Counted from the first letter of the stretch, positions 24,387-33,949 are shown. The stretch is DNA of 64,000 nt from Actinocatenispora comari (GCF_017312725.1 NZ_BOPO01000028.1:1-64000), one strand, 5' to 3'. A program made the numbers and translations. The notes: a model not told the origin generated them from the letters alone.

Positions 24387-24484
24387 GCGGCGTTTCCGGC
24401 GTCTTCCGCCGTGGGCGGCCGTCGCGGGTGTGGCGTCGCCTACTCCGGTTGGCCGGGTCGCGGCGGCGTCGAGTAGGCTGAACA

Positions 24485-24727
24485 GGCTTTACCGAAGACC
24501 GCTGGTCACCGCGCCGAGTGCGCGGTCGAAGGCTCCGCTCGCCGCGGACGGCCCGCGCAGGGAAGACGGACGCGATCCAACACCGCAGGTCATCCAGGCT
24601 CCCGGATGACGTCGGTGCCGGTGATCCGATCTGGTGGGCGGCACGCGCCACGTGGCGTCGGCCGGAGCCGTAGACACGGACACCGAGCTGGTTCCTCGCC
24701 CCGTGCGCCCTGCGCCGGGGCGTTTTT
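24485..24727 (+). ncRNA. Ribosomal protein L10 leader
   Basis: The long 5' untranslated RNA of rplJ-rplL. The segment ACCGAAGACCGCTGGTC near 24490 resembles the conserved part of the L10 leader, where the L10-L12 complex binds its own mRNA. The leader ends in an attenuator, so excess L10 would favour termination. The family call rests on that motif and on position; exact ends are approximate. Confidence 0.65.
24697..24727 (+). terminator. Attenuator in the rplJ leader
   Basis: CGCCCCG (24697-24703) pairs with CGGGGCG (24716-24722), inner GCGC/GCGC pairs stack inside, and TTTTT follows. It is one of the few textbook U-tract terminators in the window and lies 54 bases before rplJ. Confidence 0.8.
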
Positions 24728-24780
24728 CGTGCCTGCGGGTCTTCGACGAGACCGGCCCGAGCATGCACGAGAGGAGGGAC

Positions 24781-25335
24781 ATGGCGGACACACATGGCCG
24801 GACCAAGCCAGTACGCGAGGACAAGGCCGCTGCGGTCAACGAGATCGCGGACCGGTTCCGGGCCGCTTCGGCGACCGTGATCACCGAGTACCGCGGGCTG
24901 AGCGTTTCGCAGATCACCGAGCTGCGGCGCGCCCTGGGCGGGGACACGCACTACCGCGTCGCGAAGAACACGCTGGTGAAGATCGCGGCGACGGAGGCCG
25001 GCGTCGACGGTCTCGACGCCCTGTTCGTCGGCCCGACGGCGGTCACGTTCGTCAACGGCGACGTGGTCGACGCGGCCAAGGGGCTGCGCAACTTCGCGAA
25101 GGACAACCCCGCGCTGGTCATCAAGGGCGGCGTCTTCGAGGGCAAGGCCCTCACCGCGGACGACGTCAACAAGCTGGCCGACCTGGAGTCCCGCGAGGTG
25201 CTCCTCGCCAAGCTGGCTGGTGCCATGAAGGGCAGCATGTCCAAGGCCGCGAGTCTGTTCCAGGCTCCGCTGTCGAAGACGGCGCGGCTCGCCCAGGCGT
25301 TGGCCGACAAGCAGTCCGGCAGCGAGGCTGCCTGA
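24781..25335 (+). CDS. rplJ: 50S ribosomal protein L10
   Basis: Protein of 184 residues, stalk base that holds the L7/L12 dimers. From [20 protein letters not shown] through [20 protein letters not shown] and [12 protein letters not shown] to the L12-binding helix near the end ([20 protein letters not shown]). The ATG sits 9 bases after GAGAGGAGGG. Controlled by the leader and attenuator ahead of it. Confidence 0.97.
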   Translation: MADTHGRTKPVREDKAAAVNEIADRFRAASATVITEYRGLSVSQITELRRALGGDTHYRVAKNTLVKIAATEAGVDGLDALFVGPTAVTFVNGDVVDAAKGLRNFAKDNPALVIKGGVFEGKALTADDVNKLADLESREVLLAKLAGAMKGSMSKAASLFQAPLSKTARLAQALADKQSGSEAA

Positions 25336-25467
25336 CGGCCGTACGGCCGTCGCCATGTTCGAGAAACTCGCCGCGATTCGCTTGCGGCAGGCCCATACCG
25401 CCGCGAGTGGTTCGCGACGACAGACATACCGCGACGTGATCGCGGGGTAGGAAAGGAATCCGCCACC

Positions 25468-25851
25468 ATGGCGAAGCTCAGCACCGAAGAGCTGCTCGAC
25501 GCGTTCAAGGAGATGACGCTGATCGAGCTGTCCGAGTTCGTGAAGCAGTTCGAGGAGACCTTCGAGGTCACCGCGGCTGCTCCGGTGGCCGTTGCGGCCG
25601 CCAGCGGCCCGGCCGCCGCGGCCGAGGCTGCCGTCGAGCAGGACGAGTTCGACGTCGTTCTCGACTCGGCCGGCGACAAGAAGATCCAGGTCATCAAGGA
25701 GGTGCGCGCGCTGACCAGCCTGGGCCTGAAGGAGGCCAAGGACCTGGTCGAGGGTGCGCCGAAGGCCGTCCTGGAGAAGGTCAACAAGGAGGCCGCGGAG
25801 AAGGCCAAGGAGCAGCTCGAGGCTGCCGGCGGCAAGGTGACCCTGAAGTAA
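25468..25851 (+). CDS. rplL: 50S ribosomal protein L7/L12
   Basis: Stalk protein of 127 residues that recruits elongation and other GTPase factors. N-terminal dimer domain ([30 protein letters not shown]), an Ala-rich hinge, and the C-terminal domain ([45 protein letters not shown]). The gap of 132 bases from rplJ has no terminator, so both are probably one operon, with AGGAAAGGAATCC as strong ribosome binding site giving the extra L12 copies. Confidence 0.98.
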   Translation: MAKLSTEELLDAFKEMTLIELSEFVKQFEETFEVTAAAPVAVAAASGPAAAAEAAVEQDEFDVVLDSAGDKKIQVIKEVRALTSLGLKEAKDLVEGAPKAVLEKVNKEAAEKAKEQLEAAGGKVTLK

Positions 25852-25896
25852 GGGTCCGCACCGCGGTTCCGCGGCGGCCAGCCCGCCGTAGCGACG

Positions 25897-25933
25897 AAGG
25901 CGGCCGTCCCCCTCGGGGGCGGCCGCCTTTTGC
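25897..25933 (+). terminator. Terminator after rplL
   Basis: AAGGCGGCCG (25897-25906) pairs with CGGCCGCCTT (25920-25929), CCCCC/GGGGG pairs inside, then TTTTG. A very stable bipartite stem ending the rplJL operon. Confidence 0.9.
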
Positions 25934-26282
25934 TGTACCCGAGGAAGTGTGCTCGCGCGGCTGGCGGCGGCACCGGGGCAGCGTCGGGCGGATGGGTGAC
26001 GTGGCTCAGGTCACGTAACGTTGTGGGGCAAGCCGGGCACTCTCGTCACGCTCGAACTGTCCGGAAGCTACGGAGAGCTACGAAAGATCGCGACTGGTGC
26101 GCTACGTCGAGAGAATCCTGACGTACGACTCGACTTAGACGTTACTCGGAAGTTAACTTGTTCGCGTCACTACCGGCTCCGCGGCCTCCAGGGCACCGGC
26201 GGATCGCCGAGTCCGGGCCACATCGAGGCTGCGCCGGCCGTACCACGGCCGCAGCGGTGACCACGTCGGGAAGGAAGTACGC
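25934..26282 (+). promoter_or_regulatory. Upstream region of the Mce cluster
   Basis: About 350 bases with no credible gene; a short open frame near 26021 lacks coding character. It is richer in A/T than its surroundings from 26010 to 26165. Noted sites are GTGAC/GTCAC around GTGGCTCAG near 25997, TAACGT at 26016-26021 as a -10-like box, and the palindrome AAGTTAACTT at 26150-26159 preceded by GTTACTCGG. These are candidates for promoter and regulator sites of the lipid importer. Confidence 0.4.
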
Positions 26283-27335
26283 GTGGGCGTCGAGGTGCAG
26301 ATCGACGGGCTGACGAAGTCCTTCGGTCGGCAGAACATCTGGGCGGACGTCAGCTTCACGCTGCCCGAGGGCGAGATCTCCGTGCTGCTCGGTCCGTCGG
26401 GTACCGGCAAGTCGGTGTTCCTGAAGACGTTGGTCGGGCTGTTGCGGCCGGACCGCGGGCACATCTGGATCGAGGGCAAGGACCTGCCCGAGCTGTCCGA
26501 GCGCGACCTGTACGAGGTGCGCAAGCTGTTCGGGGTGCTGTTCCAGGACGGCGCGCTGTTCGGCTCGATGAACCTGTACGACAACGTCGCGTTCCCGCTG
26601 CGCGAGCACACCCGCAAGTCGGAGTCCGCGGTGCGTGACATCGTGATGGAGAAGCTCGACCTGGTCGGGCTCGCCGGCGACGAGAAGAAGCTGCCGGGCG
26701 AGATCTCCGGCGGGATGCGCAAGCGGGCCGGGCTGGCCCGGGCGCTGGTGCTGGAGCCGGAGATCATCCTGTTCGACGAGCCCGACTCGGGCCTCGACCC
26801 GGTGCGCACCACCCTGCTGAACCACCTGATCGTCGATCTCAACCAGCAGACGGGCGCGACGTTCCTGATCGTCACGCACGACATCAACACCGCTCGGACG
26901 GTGCCGGACAACATCGGCCTGATCTATCGGCGGCACCTGGCCATGTTCGGCCCGCGGGAGATGCTGCTGTCCAGCGAGGAGCCGGTGGTCCGGCAGTTCC
27001 TGAACGCGCAGCGGCACGGGCCGATCGGGATGGCCGAGGAGAAGGACGCGAGCGAGCTGGAGGCCGAGGCCGCGGCCGGCATCGAGCTGCCGATGCTGCC
27101 GCCGATCCCGCTGCAGATGCAGCCGACCGACGGTCGGCCGCGCGCCGCGGAGCGCATCCCGGGCGAGTGGTGCCGGACCAACGGGGTGATCCCGCCGGTC
27201 GGTTCGTTCGCGCCGGCGCCGGGGCAGCCGACGACGGTGCCCGCCCAGGGTGGCGTGAGCGAGTGGGCCGGGCCGGATCGCGTCGATCCGCACGCCGACA
27301 CCGTCGTCATCGAACGGAGGGACGGCGGTGCCTGA
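26283..27335 (+). CDS. mkl: Mce lipid-transport ABC ATPase (Mkl/MceG, MlaF-like)
   Basis: ATPase of 350 residues that powers MCE importers. Walker A GPSGTGKS at 37-44, Q-loop VLFQDGALFGSMNL, signature ISGGMRKRAGLARAL, Walker B ILFDEPDSGLDP, switch histidine in IVTHD. Beyond the ABC domain is a C-terminal extension of about 100 residues (from about 250) that is acidic and Pro-rich, typical of actinobacterial Mkl proteins and unlike MlaF. In Mycobacterium tuberculosis mkl is also near rplL but apart from the mce operons. Here it heads the permease and MCE genes. GTG start. Confidence 0.93.
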   Translation: MGVEVQIDGLTKSFGRQNIWADVSFTLPEGEISVLLGPSGTGKSVFLKTLVGLLRPDRGHIWIEGKDLPELSERDLYEVRKLFGVLFQDGALFGSMNLYDNVAFPLREHTRKSESAVRDIVMEKLDLVGLAGDEKKLPGEISGGMRKRAGLARALVLEPEIILFDEPDSGLDPVRTTLLNHLIVDLNQQTGATFLIVTHDINTARTVPDNIGLIYRRHLAMFGPREMLLSSEEPVVRQFLNAQRHGPIGMAEEKDASELEAEAAAGIELPMLPPIPLQMQPTDGRPRAAERIPGEWCRTNGVIPPVGSFAPAPGQPTTVPAQGGVSEWAGPDRVDPHADTVVIERRDGGA

Positions 27336-27368
27336 GCGCGGAGCCGACACCAGGAGGGTGGGTGCGCG

Positions 27369-28142
27369 GTGAGCAACCCGGTCGCCGGCGCCCTGCGGCA
27401 GTCCGGTTCGTTCTTCGCGTACTGCCTGGACTGCCTGCTTGCCATCCCGCGCCGGCCGTTCCAGCTGCGCGAGATGATCCAGCAGGCGTGGTTCGTCTCC
27501 AGCGTGTCGATCCTGCCGACAGCGCTGGTGGCGATCCCGTTCGGCGCGGTGATCTCGCTCCAGCTCGGCACCCTGACCAGCCAGCTCGGCGCCCAGTCGT
27601 ACACCGGGGCGGCGAGCGTGCTCGCGGTGGTGCGGGAGGCCGGGCCGATCGTGACGGCGCTGCTGATCGCCGGGGCGGGTGGGTCGGCGATCTGCGCCGA
27701 CCTCGGTGCCCGGAAGATCCGGGAAGAGCTGGACGCGATGGAGGTGCTGGGCATCGACCCGGTGCAGCGGCTGGTGGTGCCCCGGATCATCGCCTGCATG
27801 ATCGTCGCGCTGCTGCTCAACGGCCTGGTCAGCGTCGTGGGCGTGGCCGGCGGGTACTTCTTCAACGTGGTGCTGCAGGGCGGTACCCCGGGGGCCTACC
27901 TGGCGAGTTTCCAGGCGCTGGGGCAGATCCAGGACCTGATCGCCGGTGAGTTCAAGGCGGTGGTGTTCGGCGCGATGGCGGCGTTGATCGCCTGCTACAA
28001 GGGGATGACGGCGAAGGGCGGGCCGAAGGGTGTCGGCGACGCGGTGAACCAGAGCGTGGTCATCAGCTTCATGCTGCTGTTCGCGGTGAATTTCGTGATG
28101 ACCTCGATCTACTTCCAGATCGTTCCGCAGAAGGGCACCTGA
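27369..28142 (+). CDS. yrbEA: MlaE/YrbE family ABC permease A
   Basis: Membrane permease of 257 residues, first of the pair that forms the inner-membrane part of the Mce system. N-terminal amphipathic segment, then about five hydrophobic helices. The MlaE hallmark EAGPIVTALLIAGAGGSAICADLGARKIREELDAMEVLGIDP is present, with the cytoplasmic EExxA-like coupling helix. GTG start after AGGAGGGTGGG; its stop overlaps the yrbEB start (TGATG). Confidence 0.93.
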   Translation: MSNPVAGALRQSGSFFAYCLDCLLAIPRRPFQLREMIQQAWFVSSVSILPTALVAIPFGAVISLQLGTLTSQLGAQSYTGAASVLAVVREAGPIVTALLIAGAGGSAICADLGARKIREELDAMEVLGIDPVQRLVVPRIIACMIVALLLNGLVSVVGVAGGYFFNVVLQGGTPGAYLASFQALGQIQDLIAGEFKAVVFGAMAALIACYKGMTAKGGPKGVGDAVNQSVVISFMLLFAVNFVMTSIYFQIVPQKGT

Positions 28143-28969
28143 TGGCGTCGGTGAGCGATCTGTATCGCAAGCCGCTGGGGTTCCTGGACGACCTCGGCGG
28201 CCAGATGTCGTTCTACCTGCGCGCGTTCGCGTGGGCGCCGCGCACCGTCCGGCGGTACAAGCGGGAGGTGCTGCGGCTGCTCGCGGAGGTGTCGTTCGGT
28301 TCCGGTGCGCTCGCGGTGATCGGCGGCACCGTGGGCGTGATCGTCGCGATGACGTTCTTCACCGGGACCGAGGTCGGCCTGCAGGGGTACGAGGCGCTCA
28401 ACCAGATCGGTTCGTCCGCGTTCACCGGCTTCATCTCCGCGTACTTCAACACGCGGGAGATCTCGCCGCTGGTGGCCGGGATCGCCCTGTCGGCGACGGT
28501 GGGGTGTGGTTTCACCGCGCAGCTGGGTGCGATGCGGATCAACGAGGAGGTCGACGCGCTCGAAGTGATGGGGCTGCCGTCGCTGCCGTTCCTCGTCACC
28601 ACCCGGATGATCGCCGGGCTGATCGCGGTGATCCCGCTGTACGTGATCGGGCTGCTGGCGAGCTACCTCGCCACCCGCGAGATGGTCACGCTCTACTTCG
28701 GGCAGTCGTCCGGCACCTACGACTACTACTTCCACCTGTTCCTACCGCCCGAGGATGTGCTGTGGTCGTTCGGCAAGGTGCTGGTGTTCAGCGTCATCGT
28801 GGTGCTGATCCACTGCTACCACGGGTACAACGCGTCGGGCGGCCCGGCCGGCGTCGGGATGGCGGTGGGCCGCGCGGTGCGTTCCTCGCTGGTGGCGATC
28901 AACGTGGTCGACTTCTTCCTCAGCCTGGCGATCTGGGGCGCCACCACGACCGTACGGATATCCGGGTGA
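28142..28969 (+). CDS. yrbEB: MlaE/YrbE family ABC permease B
   Basis: Second permease, 275 residues. SALSATVGCGFTAQLGAMRI-type core reads GIALSATVGCGFTAQLGAMR, followed by INEEVDALEVMGLPSLPFLV, the conserved coupling region. The C-terminus reads GYNASGGPAGVGMAVGRAVR and a last helix. With yrbEA it should form the heterodimeric channel below the MCE hexamer. Only 7 bases separate it from the first MCE gene. Confidence 0.93.
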   Translation: MASVSDLYRKPLGFLDDLGGQMSFYLRAFAWAPRTVRRYKREVLRLLAEVSFGSGALAVIGGTVGVIVAMTFFTGTEVGLQGYEALNQIGSSAFTGFISAYFNTREISPLVAGIALSATVGCGFTAQLGAMRINEEVDALEVMGLPSLPFLVTTRMIAGLIAVIPLYVIGLLASYLATREMVTLYFGQSSGTYDYYFHLFLPPEDVLWSFGKVLVFSVIVVLIHCYHGYNASGGPAGVGMAVGRAVRSSLVAINVVDFFLSLAIWGATTTVRISG

Positions 28970-28976
28970 GGCGCCG

Positions 28977-30308
28977 GTGTCGGTGACCAGGGTTTCGGAC
29001 GTGCTGCGGCGCCGGTTGCTCGGCGTCGGGTTCATCGTGCTCGTCGCCGCGCTGCTGGCCGCGGCGGTCGGCGCGTACCAGAAGGTGTTCACCCCGGCGG
29101 TGTGGGTGACGGTGACGGCCGACCACACCGGGCTGCAGGTGGACCGGAACGCCGACGTGAAGCTGCGCGGCGTCGTCGTCGGCCAGGTCCGCGACATCTC
29201 CGCGAACGGCGAACGGGCGAAGCTGCGGCTGGCGCTCGACCCCGGCTCGGTACCGCGGATCCCGTCGAACGTGACCGCCACGATGCTGCCCAAGACGCTG
29301 TTCGGCGAGAAGTACGTGTCGCTGGACGCGCCGGCGCGCCCGTCGGCCCGGGCGATCACCGCCGGTACGGTCGTGCACCAGGACCGGTCGGCGCAGGCGG
29401 TCGAGCTGGAGCGGGTGCTGGATCGCGCGTTGCCGCTGCTCAAGGCGGTACCGCCGGAGAAGGTCTCGGCCACGCTGACGGCGCTGGCGGCGGCGCTGCG
29501 CGGGCGCGGCGACCAGCTCGGCGACACGCTGGTCACGCTGGACCGGTACCTGAAGACGTTGAACGCGAACATGCCGACGATCCAGTCGGACATCCGCAAG
29601 CTGTCCGACGTGCTCGACACCTACACCGGCGCGCTGCCGGACCTGATGGCGATCCTGCGCAACCTGACGGTCACCTCGTCGACCGTGGCCGAGCAGCGCC
29701 AGCAGCTGGCGGACTTCTGGGCCGACACGACCGGGCTGGCCGACACCGCGACGCCGTTCCTGCAGCGGCACGAGGGCCGGCTGATCCAGCTCGGCCAGGT
29801 CAGTCGGCCGCTGCTGGACGTGCTCGCCGAGTACTCGCCGGAGTACCCGTGCCTGACCGCCGGCGCGGTGAAGCTGCAGAAGAACATCGAGGGGGCGTTC
29901 GACACCGGCCGCCTGCACATCACGCTGGAGATCACCAAGGACTCGGGCAAGTACATCGCCGGCGACGAACCGGCGAACCTGTCGGACACCGGGCCCAACT
30001 GCCGCGGCCTGCCGAACCCGGCGGTGCCGTACCCGGGTGGCACCGTCGCCGACGGCTACCAGCACGGCGCGTCGCACCCCGGCGGCGTGCTCACCGGCGG
30101 CGGCGACCCGGGTACCAGCGGCCTCGGTCTCGGCGGCATCGGTGGCGGCAGCGGCGTGGACATGGGCTACGCCGGTACGAGCGCGGAGCAGTCGGTGGTC
30201 AACCCGCTGGTCGCGGCGGCCACCGGTCGCAACGTCACCGACCTGGGCGGCATCGACGACCTGCTCTGGGGCCCACTGCTGCGTGGATCGGTGGTGAGTG
30301 TGAAGTGA
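28977..30308 (+). CDS. mceA: MCE family protein, first of six (MceA-type)
   Basis: Protein of 443 residues, one of six that assemble the periplasmic lipid-binding tube. One N-terminal membrane anchor (VGFIVLVAALLAAAVGAYQKVF), then the MCE domain (VTVTADHTGLQVDRNADVKLRGVVVGQVRDI, LPKTLFGEKYVSLDAP), a long helical section, and a Gly-rich tail (GGIGGGSGVDMGYAGTSAEQ). The presence of SGVDMGYAGT-type glycine tail and its order after the permeases fit MceA. GTG start. Confidence 0.9.
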   Translation: MSVTRVSDVLRRRLLGVGFIVLVAALLAAAVGAYQKVFTPAVWVTVTADHTGLQVDRNADVKLRGVVVGQVRDISANGERAKLRLALDPGSVPRIPSNVTATMLPKTLFGEKYVSLDAPARPSARAITAGTVVHQDRSAQAVELERVLDRALPLLKAVPPEKVSATLTALAAALRGRGDQLGDTLVTLDRYLKTLNANMPTIQSDIRKLSDVLDTYTGALPDLMAILRNLTVTSSTVAEQRQQLADFWADTTGLADTATPFLQRHEGRLIQLGQVSRPLLDVLAEYSPEYPCLTAGAVKLQKNIEGAFDTGRLHITLEITKDSGKYIAGDEPANLSDTGPNCRGLPNPAVPYPGGTVADGYQHGASHPGGVLTGGGDPGTSGLGLGGIGGGSGVDMGYAGTSAEQSVVNPLVAAATGRNVTDLGGIDDLLWGPLLRGSVVSVK

Positions 30309-30384
30309 GCGAGCGTCCGCGAGCGAACCATGGGCATGGCGCGACGTGGTGCCTCGTGAGTGTTCCGACGAAGGAGGAACGCTC

Positions 30385-31449
30385 ATGAGTGGTCGGAGCA
30401 GCAGCCGGAGCGTGGCGCCGGCGCTGATCAAGCTGATCGTGTTCGCCGTGGTCACGGTGCTGCTGACCGGGGTGCTGGCGACGACGCTCGGTTCGCTGGG
30501 CTGGTTCGGCGGCACCCGGTACAAGGCGCAGTTCACCGACGTGACCGGCCTGCTCAAGGGCGACGACGTGCGCATCGCCGGCGTCAAGGTGGGCCAGGTC
30601 AAGGACATCTCGCTGGTGCACGGCAAGACCGCGCAGGTGTCGTTCACCGTCGACGACACGGTGACGATGCCGAAGTCGGTACGGGCGAAGATCCGGTACC
30701 GCAACCTGATCGGCCAGCGCTACGTCGAGCTCACCGAGGGCACCGGCGACACCGCGAAGCTGCCGGCCGGCAGCACCATCCCGCTGTCGCACACCGCACC
30801 GGCGCTCGACCTGACCGCGCTGTTCAACGGCTTCCAGCCGCTGTTCGCCGGGCTGTCGCCGAAGGACGTCAACAAGTTCGCGTACGAGATCATCCAGGTG
30901 CTGCAGGGCGAGGGCGGCACCGTGAACGACCTGCTGGCCCGCACCGCGTCGCTGACCAACACGCTGGCCGACCGGGACAAGGTGATCGGCCAGGTGATCG
31001 ACAACCTGAACAAGGTGCTCGCGACGCTGAACGCGCGGGACGACAAGCTGTCCGACATCATCTCGTCGTTGCAGGACTTCGTCTCCGGGCTGTCCGCGGA
31101 CCGCAAGAACATCGGCGACTCGATCCAGAACCTGGGCGACCTCGCCGGTACCACCGCGGATCTGGTCAAGGACGGTCGGCCGGCGCTGAAGGACGACATC
31201 AAGCAGCTGCGTTCGCTCGCGACCAACCTCAACGCCAACACCGGCGTGATCGAGGGGACGCTGGCCCGGCTGCCGGTGCGCACCGCGGCGCTGACCCGGA
31301 CCGCGTCGTACGGGTCCTGGTTCAACTTCTACATGTGCAACTTCGACGGCACCGTGAACGTGCCGGGCATCGGCAACGTGAACCCGGCGACGGTGTCGGC
31401 GACCGCGGCCCGCTGCACCTCGCCCGGATCGAGCGGGGGTGGCAAGTGA
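30385..31449 (+). CDS. mceB: MCE family protein, second (MceB-type)
   Basis: Protein of 354 residues: anchor helix (LIVFAVVTVLLTGVLATTLG), MCE domain (AQFTDVTGLLKGDDVRIAGVKVGQVKDISL, IGQRYVELTEGTG), then helical repeats rich in NLNKVLATLN. The C-terminal NFYMCNFDGTVNVPGIG with two Cys (CNF and ARCTSPG) is typical of MceB. The ATG at 30385 follows AAGGAGGAAC, the best ribosome binding site of the cluster. Its stop overlaps the next GTG. Confidence 0.92.
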   Translation: MSGRSSSRSVAPALIKLIVFAVVTVLLTGVLATTLGSLGWFGGTRYKAQFTDVTGLLKGDDVRIAGVKVGQVKDISLVHGKTAQVSFTVDDTVTMPKSVRAKIRYRNLIGQRYVELTEGTGDTAKLPAGSTIPLSHTAPALDLTALFNGFQPLFAGLSPKDVNKFAYEIIQVLQGEGGTVNDLLARTASLTNTLADRDKVIGQVIDNLNKVLATLNARDDKLSDIISSLQDFVSGLSADRKNIGDSIQNLGDLAGTTADLVKDGRPALKDDIKQLRSLATNLNANTGVIEGTLARLPVRTAALTRTASYGSWFNFYMCNFDGTVNVPGIGNVNPATVSATAARCTSPGSSGGGK

Positions 31450-32624
31450 AGCCGTTCCGGCAGCGCAACCACCTGGTCATCGGGATGGCCGGGATCGCGG
31501 TCATCGTGCTCGGCGTGCTCGCCGCGTTCAACGCCGACAAGCTGCCGGTGATCGGCGGCGGCGACAAGTACTCGGCCGAGTTCACCGACGCGAGCGGTCT
31601 GGCCACCGACAACGAGGTACGCATCGCCGGGGTCAAGGTCGGCAAGGTGACCGGGATCGACCTGACCCACCACGACGGCAAGCCGGCGGTACGGGTCGAC
31701 TTCCGGGTCGACCGCGGCGTCTCGTTCGGTACCAGGACCGAGGCGACGATCCGGATCAAGACGGTGCTGGGGCAGAAGTTCCTCGGCCTCGATCCGGCCG
31801 GGCCGGGCGCCATGCAGCCCGGCCAGCAAATCCCACGCTCCCGCACGTCGTCCCCGTTCGACGTGGTCGAGGCGGTGAACGGGCTGGCCGACACCGTCGA
31901 CAAGATCGACACGAAGCAGCTGGCGAAGGCGTTCGACACGCTGTCCGCGACGCTGGAGGACACCGCGCCGAACGTGAAGGGTTCGATCCACGGCCTGTCC
32001 CGGCTGTCGCGTACCGTCGCCAGCCGCGACGACGCGCTGCGCCAGCTGCTGCGCCGGGCCCGCGGTGTCACCCAGGTGCTGGCCAACCGGGACAAGCAGT
32101 TCCAGCAACTGCTGACCGACGGCAACAAGCTGCTCAAGGAGGTCAAGGCGCGCCGGGACGCGATCCACCAGCTGCTGGTGAGCACCGACGAGCTGGCCAA
32201 GCAGCTGTCCGGGCTGGTCGAGGACAACCAGAAGCAGCTCAATCCGGCGCTCAAGCAGTTGCGCCAGGTGGTGCAGGTGTTGCAGAACAACCGCGACAAC
32301 CTGACCAAGAGCATTCAGAACATGGCGCCGTTCCTGAACGCGTTCACCAACGTGCTGGGCAACGGCCGCTGGTTCGACTCGTACATGGACGCGCTGCTCC
32401 AGCCGTACACGGTGGGTGCGCCGCCGGCTCGCCCGCAGGGCGGCGACCGGGCCGGCTCCGCGGCCACCCAGACCGGCAGCCAGGGCGGTAGCGGCAAGAG
32501 CGACCAGGGCGGCTCGGCGACGCCGAAGTCCACCCCGTCGGCCGGTGCGACGCCGCCCGGCGGCGCGTCACCGTCGCCCGGCGGCGCACCGTCACCGTCC
32601 ACGACCGCGAGCCCGGGTAGGTGA
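31446..32624 (+). CDS. mceC: MCE family protein, third (MceC-type)
   Basis: Protein of 392 residues, start GTG overlapping the mceB stop (GTGA). Anchor helix (NHLVIGMAGIAVIVLGVLAAF), MCE domain (FTDASGLATDNEVRIAGVKVGKVTGIDLT, VLGQKFLGLDPAGPG), long helical part (NKLLKEVKARRDAIHQLLV), ending NGRWFDSYMDALL and a Pro/Ser/Gly-rich low-complexity tail of about 70 residues that may span the cell wall. Confidence 0.92.
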   Translation: MKPFRQRNHLVIGMAGIAVIVLGVLAAFNADKLPVIGGGDKYSAEFTDASGLATDNEVRIAGVKVGKVTGIDLTHHDGKPAVRVDFRVDRGVSFGTRTEATIRIKTVLGQKFLGLDPAGPGAMQPGQQIPRSRTSSPFDVVEAVNGLADTVDKIDTKQLAKAFDTLSATLEDTAPNVKGSIHGLSRLSRTVASRDDALRQLLRRARGVTQVLANRDKQFQQLLTDGNKLLKEVKARRDAIHQLLVSTDELAKQLSGLVEDNQKQLNPALKQLRQVVQVLQNNRDNLTKSIQNMAPFLNAFTNVLGNGRWFDSYMDALLQPYTVGAPPARPQGGDRAGSAATQTGSQGGSGKSDQGGSATPKSTPSAGATPPGGASPSPGGAPSPSTTASPGR

Positions 32625-33949
32625 GGGCGATGATGGTGCGCAGCCACCGGGACAGCCGATCGCTGGGCGTGTTCCGCAGCCGCCTCGGCGTCGGCCTGGC
32701 CGTCGCCGTCGTCGCGGTGCTCGGTACCGCGGTCGGGTTGGCGGTGTGGCGGATGGGCCCGCCGCAGAAGACGCTGACCGCGTACTTCAGCCAGTCGGTC
32801 GGCATCTACGCCAACTCCGACGTCCGGGTGATGGGCGTCAAGATCGGTCACGTCACCGCGGTCCGGCCGCGCGGCCGCACGGTCGCGGTCAGCATGACCT
32901 ACGACGCGGACTACAAGATTCCGGCGAAGGCCAAGGCGGTCATCGTGCCGCCGAGCATCGTCGGCGACCGGTACGTGCAGCTCACGCCCGGCTACGTCGG
33001 CGGCTCGGTGATGTCCACCGGCGCCGTGCTGCGCGGCGACCGGGCGGTCGTGCCGCTGGAACTCGACGACGTGTACAAGGCGCTGAACAACCTCAGCGTC
33101 GCGGTCGGCCCGAACGGCGCCAACAAGAACGGTTCGCTGAACAACCTGATCCGGACCGGCGCGAAGAACCTCAAGGGCAACGGCAAGGACCTCAACCAGA
33201 CGCTGCGCGACCTGGCCGCCGCGCTGGACACGGTGTCCGACGGCCGGCAGGACCTGTTCGGCACGGTCGTCAACCTGCAGAAGTTCACCACCGCGCTGGC
33301 CGAGAGCGACGGCGCGGTCCGTGAGTTCAACAAGCAGCTGGCGGACGTGTCGGAGCAGCTGTCCGACGAGCGGGACGACCTGGCCACGGCGCTGAAGGAC
33401 CTCGGTACCGCGCTCAAGCAGGTCGCCACGTTCGTCAAGACCAACCGCAAGGAACTGACCGACAACGTGGACGCGCTGACCGACATCACCGGCGTGCTGG
33501 TCAAGCAGCAGAAGTCGATCATCGACGTGCTCGACCTGGCGCCGACCGCGCTGTCCAACCTGAACCTCGCGTACAACGCGCGCTCCGGCACTCTGGACAC
33601 CCGCGACGACATCATCGGCCCGTACGATCCGGCGTCGTACGTGTGCTCGCTGGTGACCCACCTGGTACCGGTCAAGCAGGTACCGGTCGCCTGCTTCGAA
33701 CTGGCCGCGTTCCTGGCCAAGGCCGGTTCGCCGCTGACGACCGAGCTCAAGCACCTGCTGAACCTGCTGCCGATCCCGGGCCTGAACCTCGGCGCGATCA
33801 TCCAGCCGGACCCGGACGGCACCACCGGCGGTACCGACCGGGTCGGCCAGAAGCCGGTCGACGGCGAGACGACGCCGCAGGGCGACCAGTCCGGCAGCGT
33901 GGCGGCCGACCCGACCCTCGGCGGCATCCTCGGAGGTGGTGGCAAGTGA
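32621..33949 (+). CDS. mceD: MCE family protein, fourth (MceD-type)
   Basis: Protein of 442 residues. GTG at 32621 overlaps the mceC stop in the same GTGA way as its neighbours; ATGs at 32630 and 32633 are alternatives. Anchor helix (VGLAVAVVAVLGTAVGLAVW), MCE domain (AYFSQSVGIYANSDVRVMGVKIGHV, PPSIVGDRYVQLTPGY), helical repeats, and a C-terminal domain with SYVCSLVTHLVPVKQVPVAC holding two cysteines. Confidence 0.92.
   Translation: MRAMMVRSHRDSRSLGVFRSRLGVGLAVAVVAVLGTAVGLAVWRMGPPQKTLTAYFSQSVGIYANSDVRVMGVKIGHVTAVRPRGRTVAVSMTYDADYKIPAKAKAVIVPPSIVGDRYVQLTPGYVGGSVMSTGAVLRGDRAVVPLELDDVYKALNNLSVAVGPNGANKNGSLNNLIRTGAKNLKGNGKDLNQTLRDLAAALDTVSDGRQDLFGTVVNLQKFTTALAESDGAVREFNKQLADVSEQLSDERDDLATALKDLGTALKQVATFVKTNRKELTDNVDALTDITGVLVKQQKSIIDVLDLAPTALSNLNLAYNARSGTLDTRDDIIGPYDPASYVCSLVTHLVPVKQVPVACFELAAFLAKAGSPLTTELKHLLNLLPIPGLNLGAIIQPDPDGTTGGTDRVGQKPVDGETTPQGDQSGSVAADPTLGGILGGGGK

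Larger units (their letters stand above)
24336..24780 (+). other. Gap between rplA and rplJ: terminator, promoter region and L10 leader
   Basis: A 445-base gap without a protein gene. In order it holds the rplA terminator (24353-24386), a possible promoter with TTGGCC (24449-24454) and TAGGCT (24474-24479), the presumed L10-binding leader with the word TTACCGAAGACCGCTGGTC at about 24489, and an attenuator hairpin with T5 (24697-24727) before rplJ. Confidence 0.7.

Noticed and set aside
26021-26260. 79-codon plus-strand frame upstream of the Mce ATPase
   Set aside because: Mixed codon use, A/T-rich, no similarity; the region looks regulatory.
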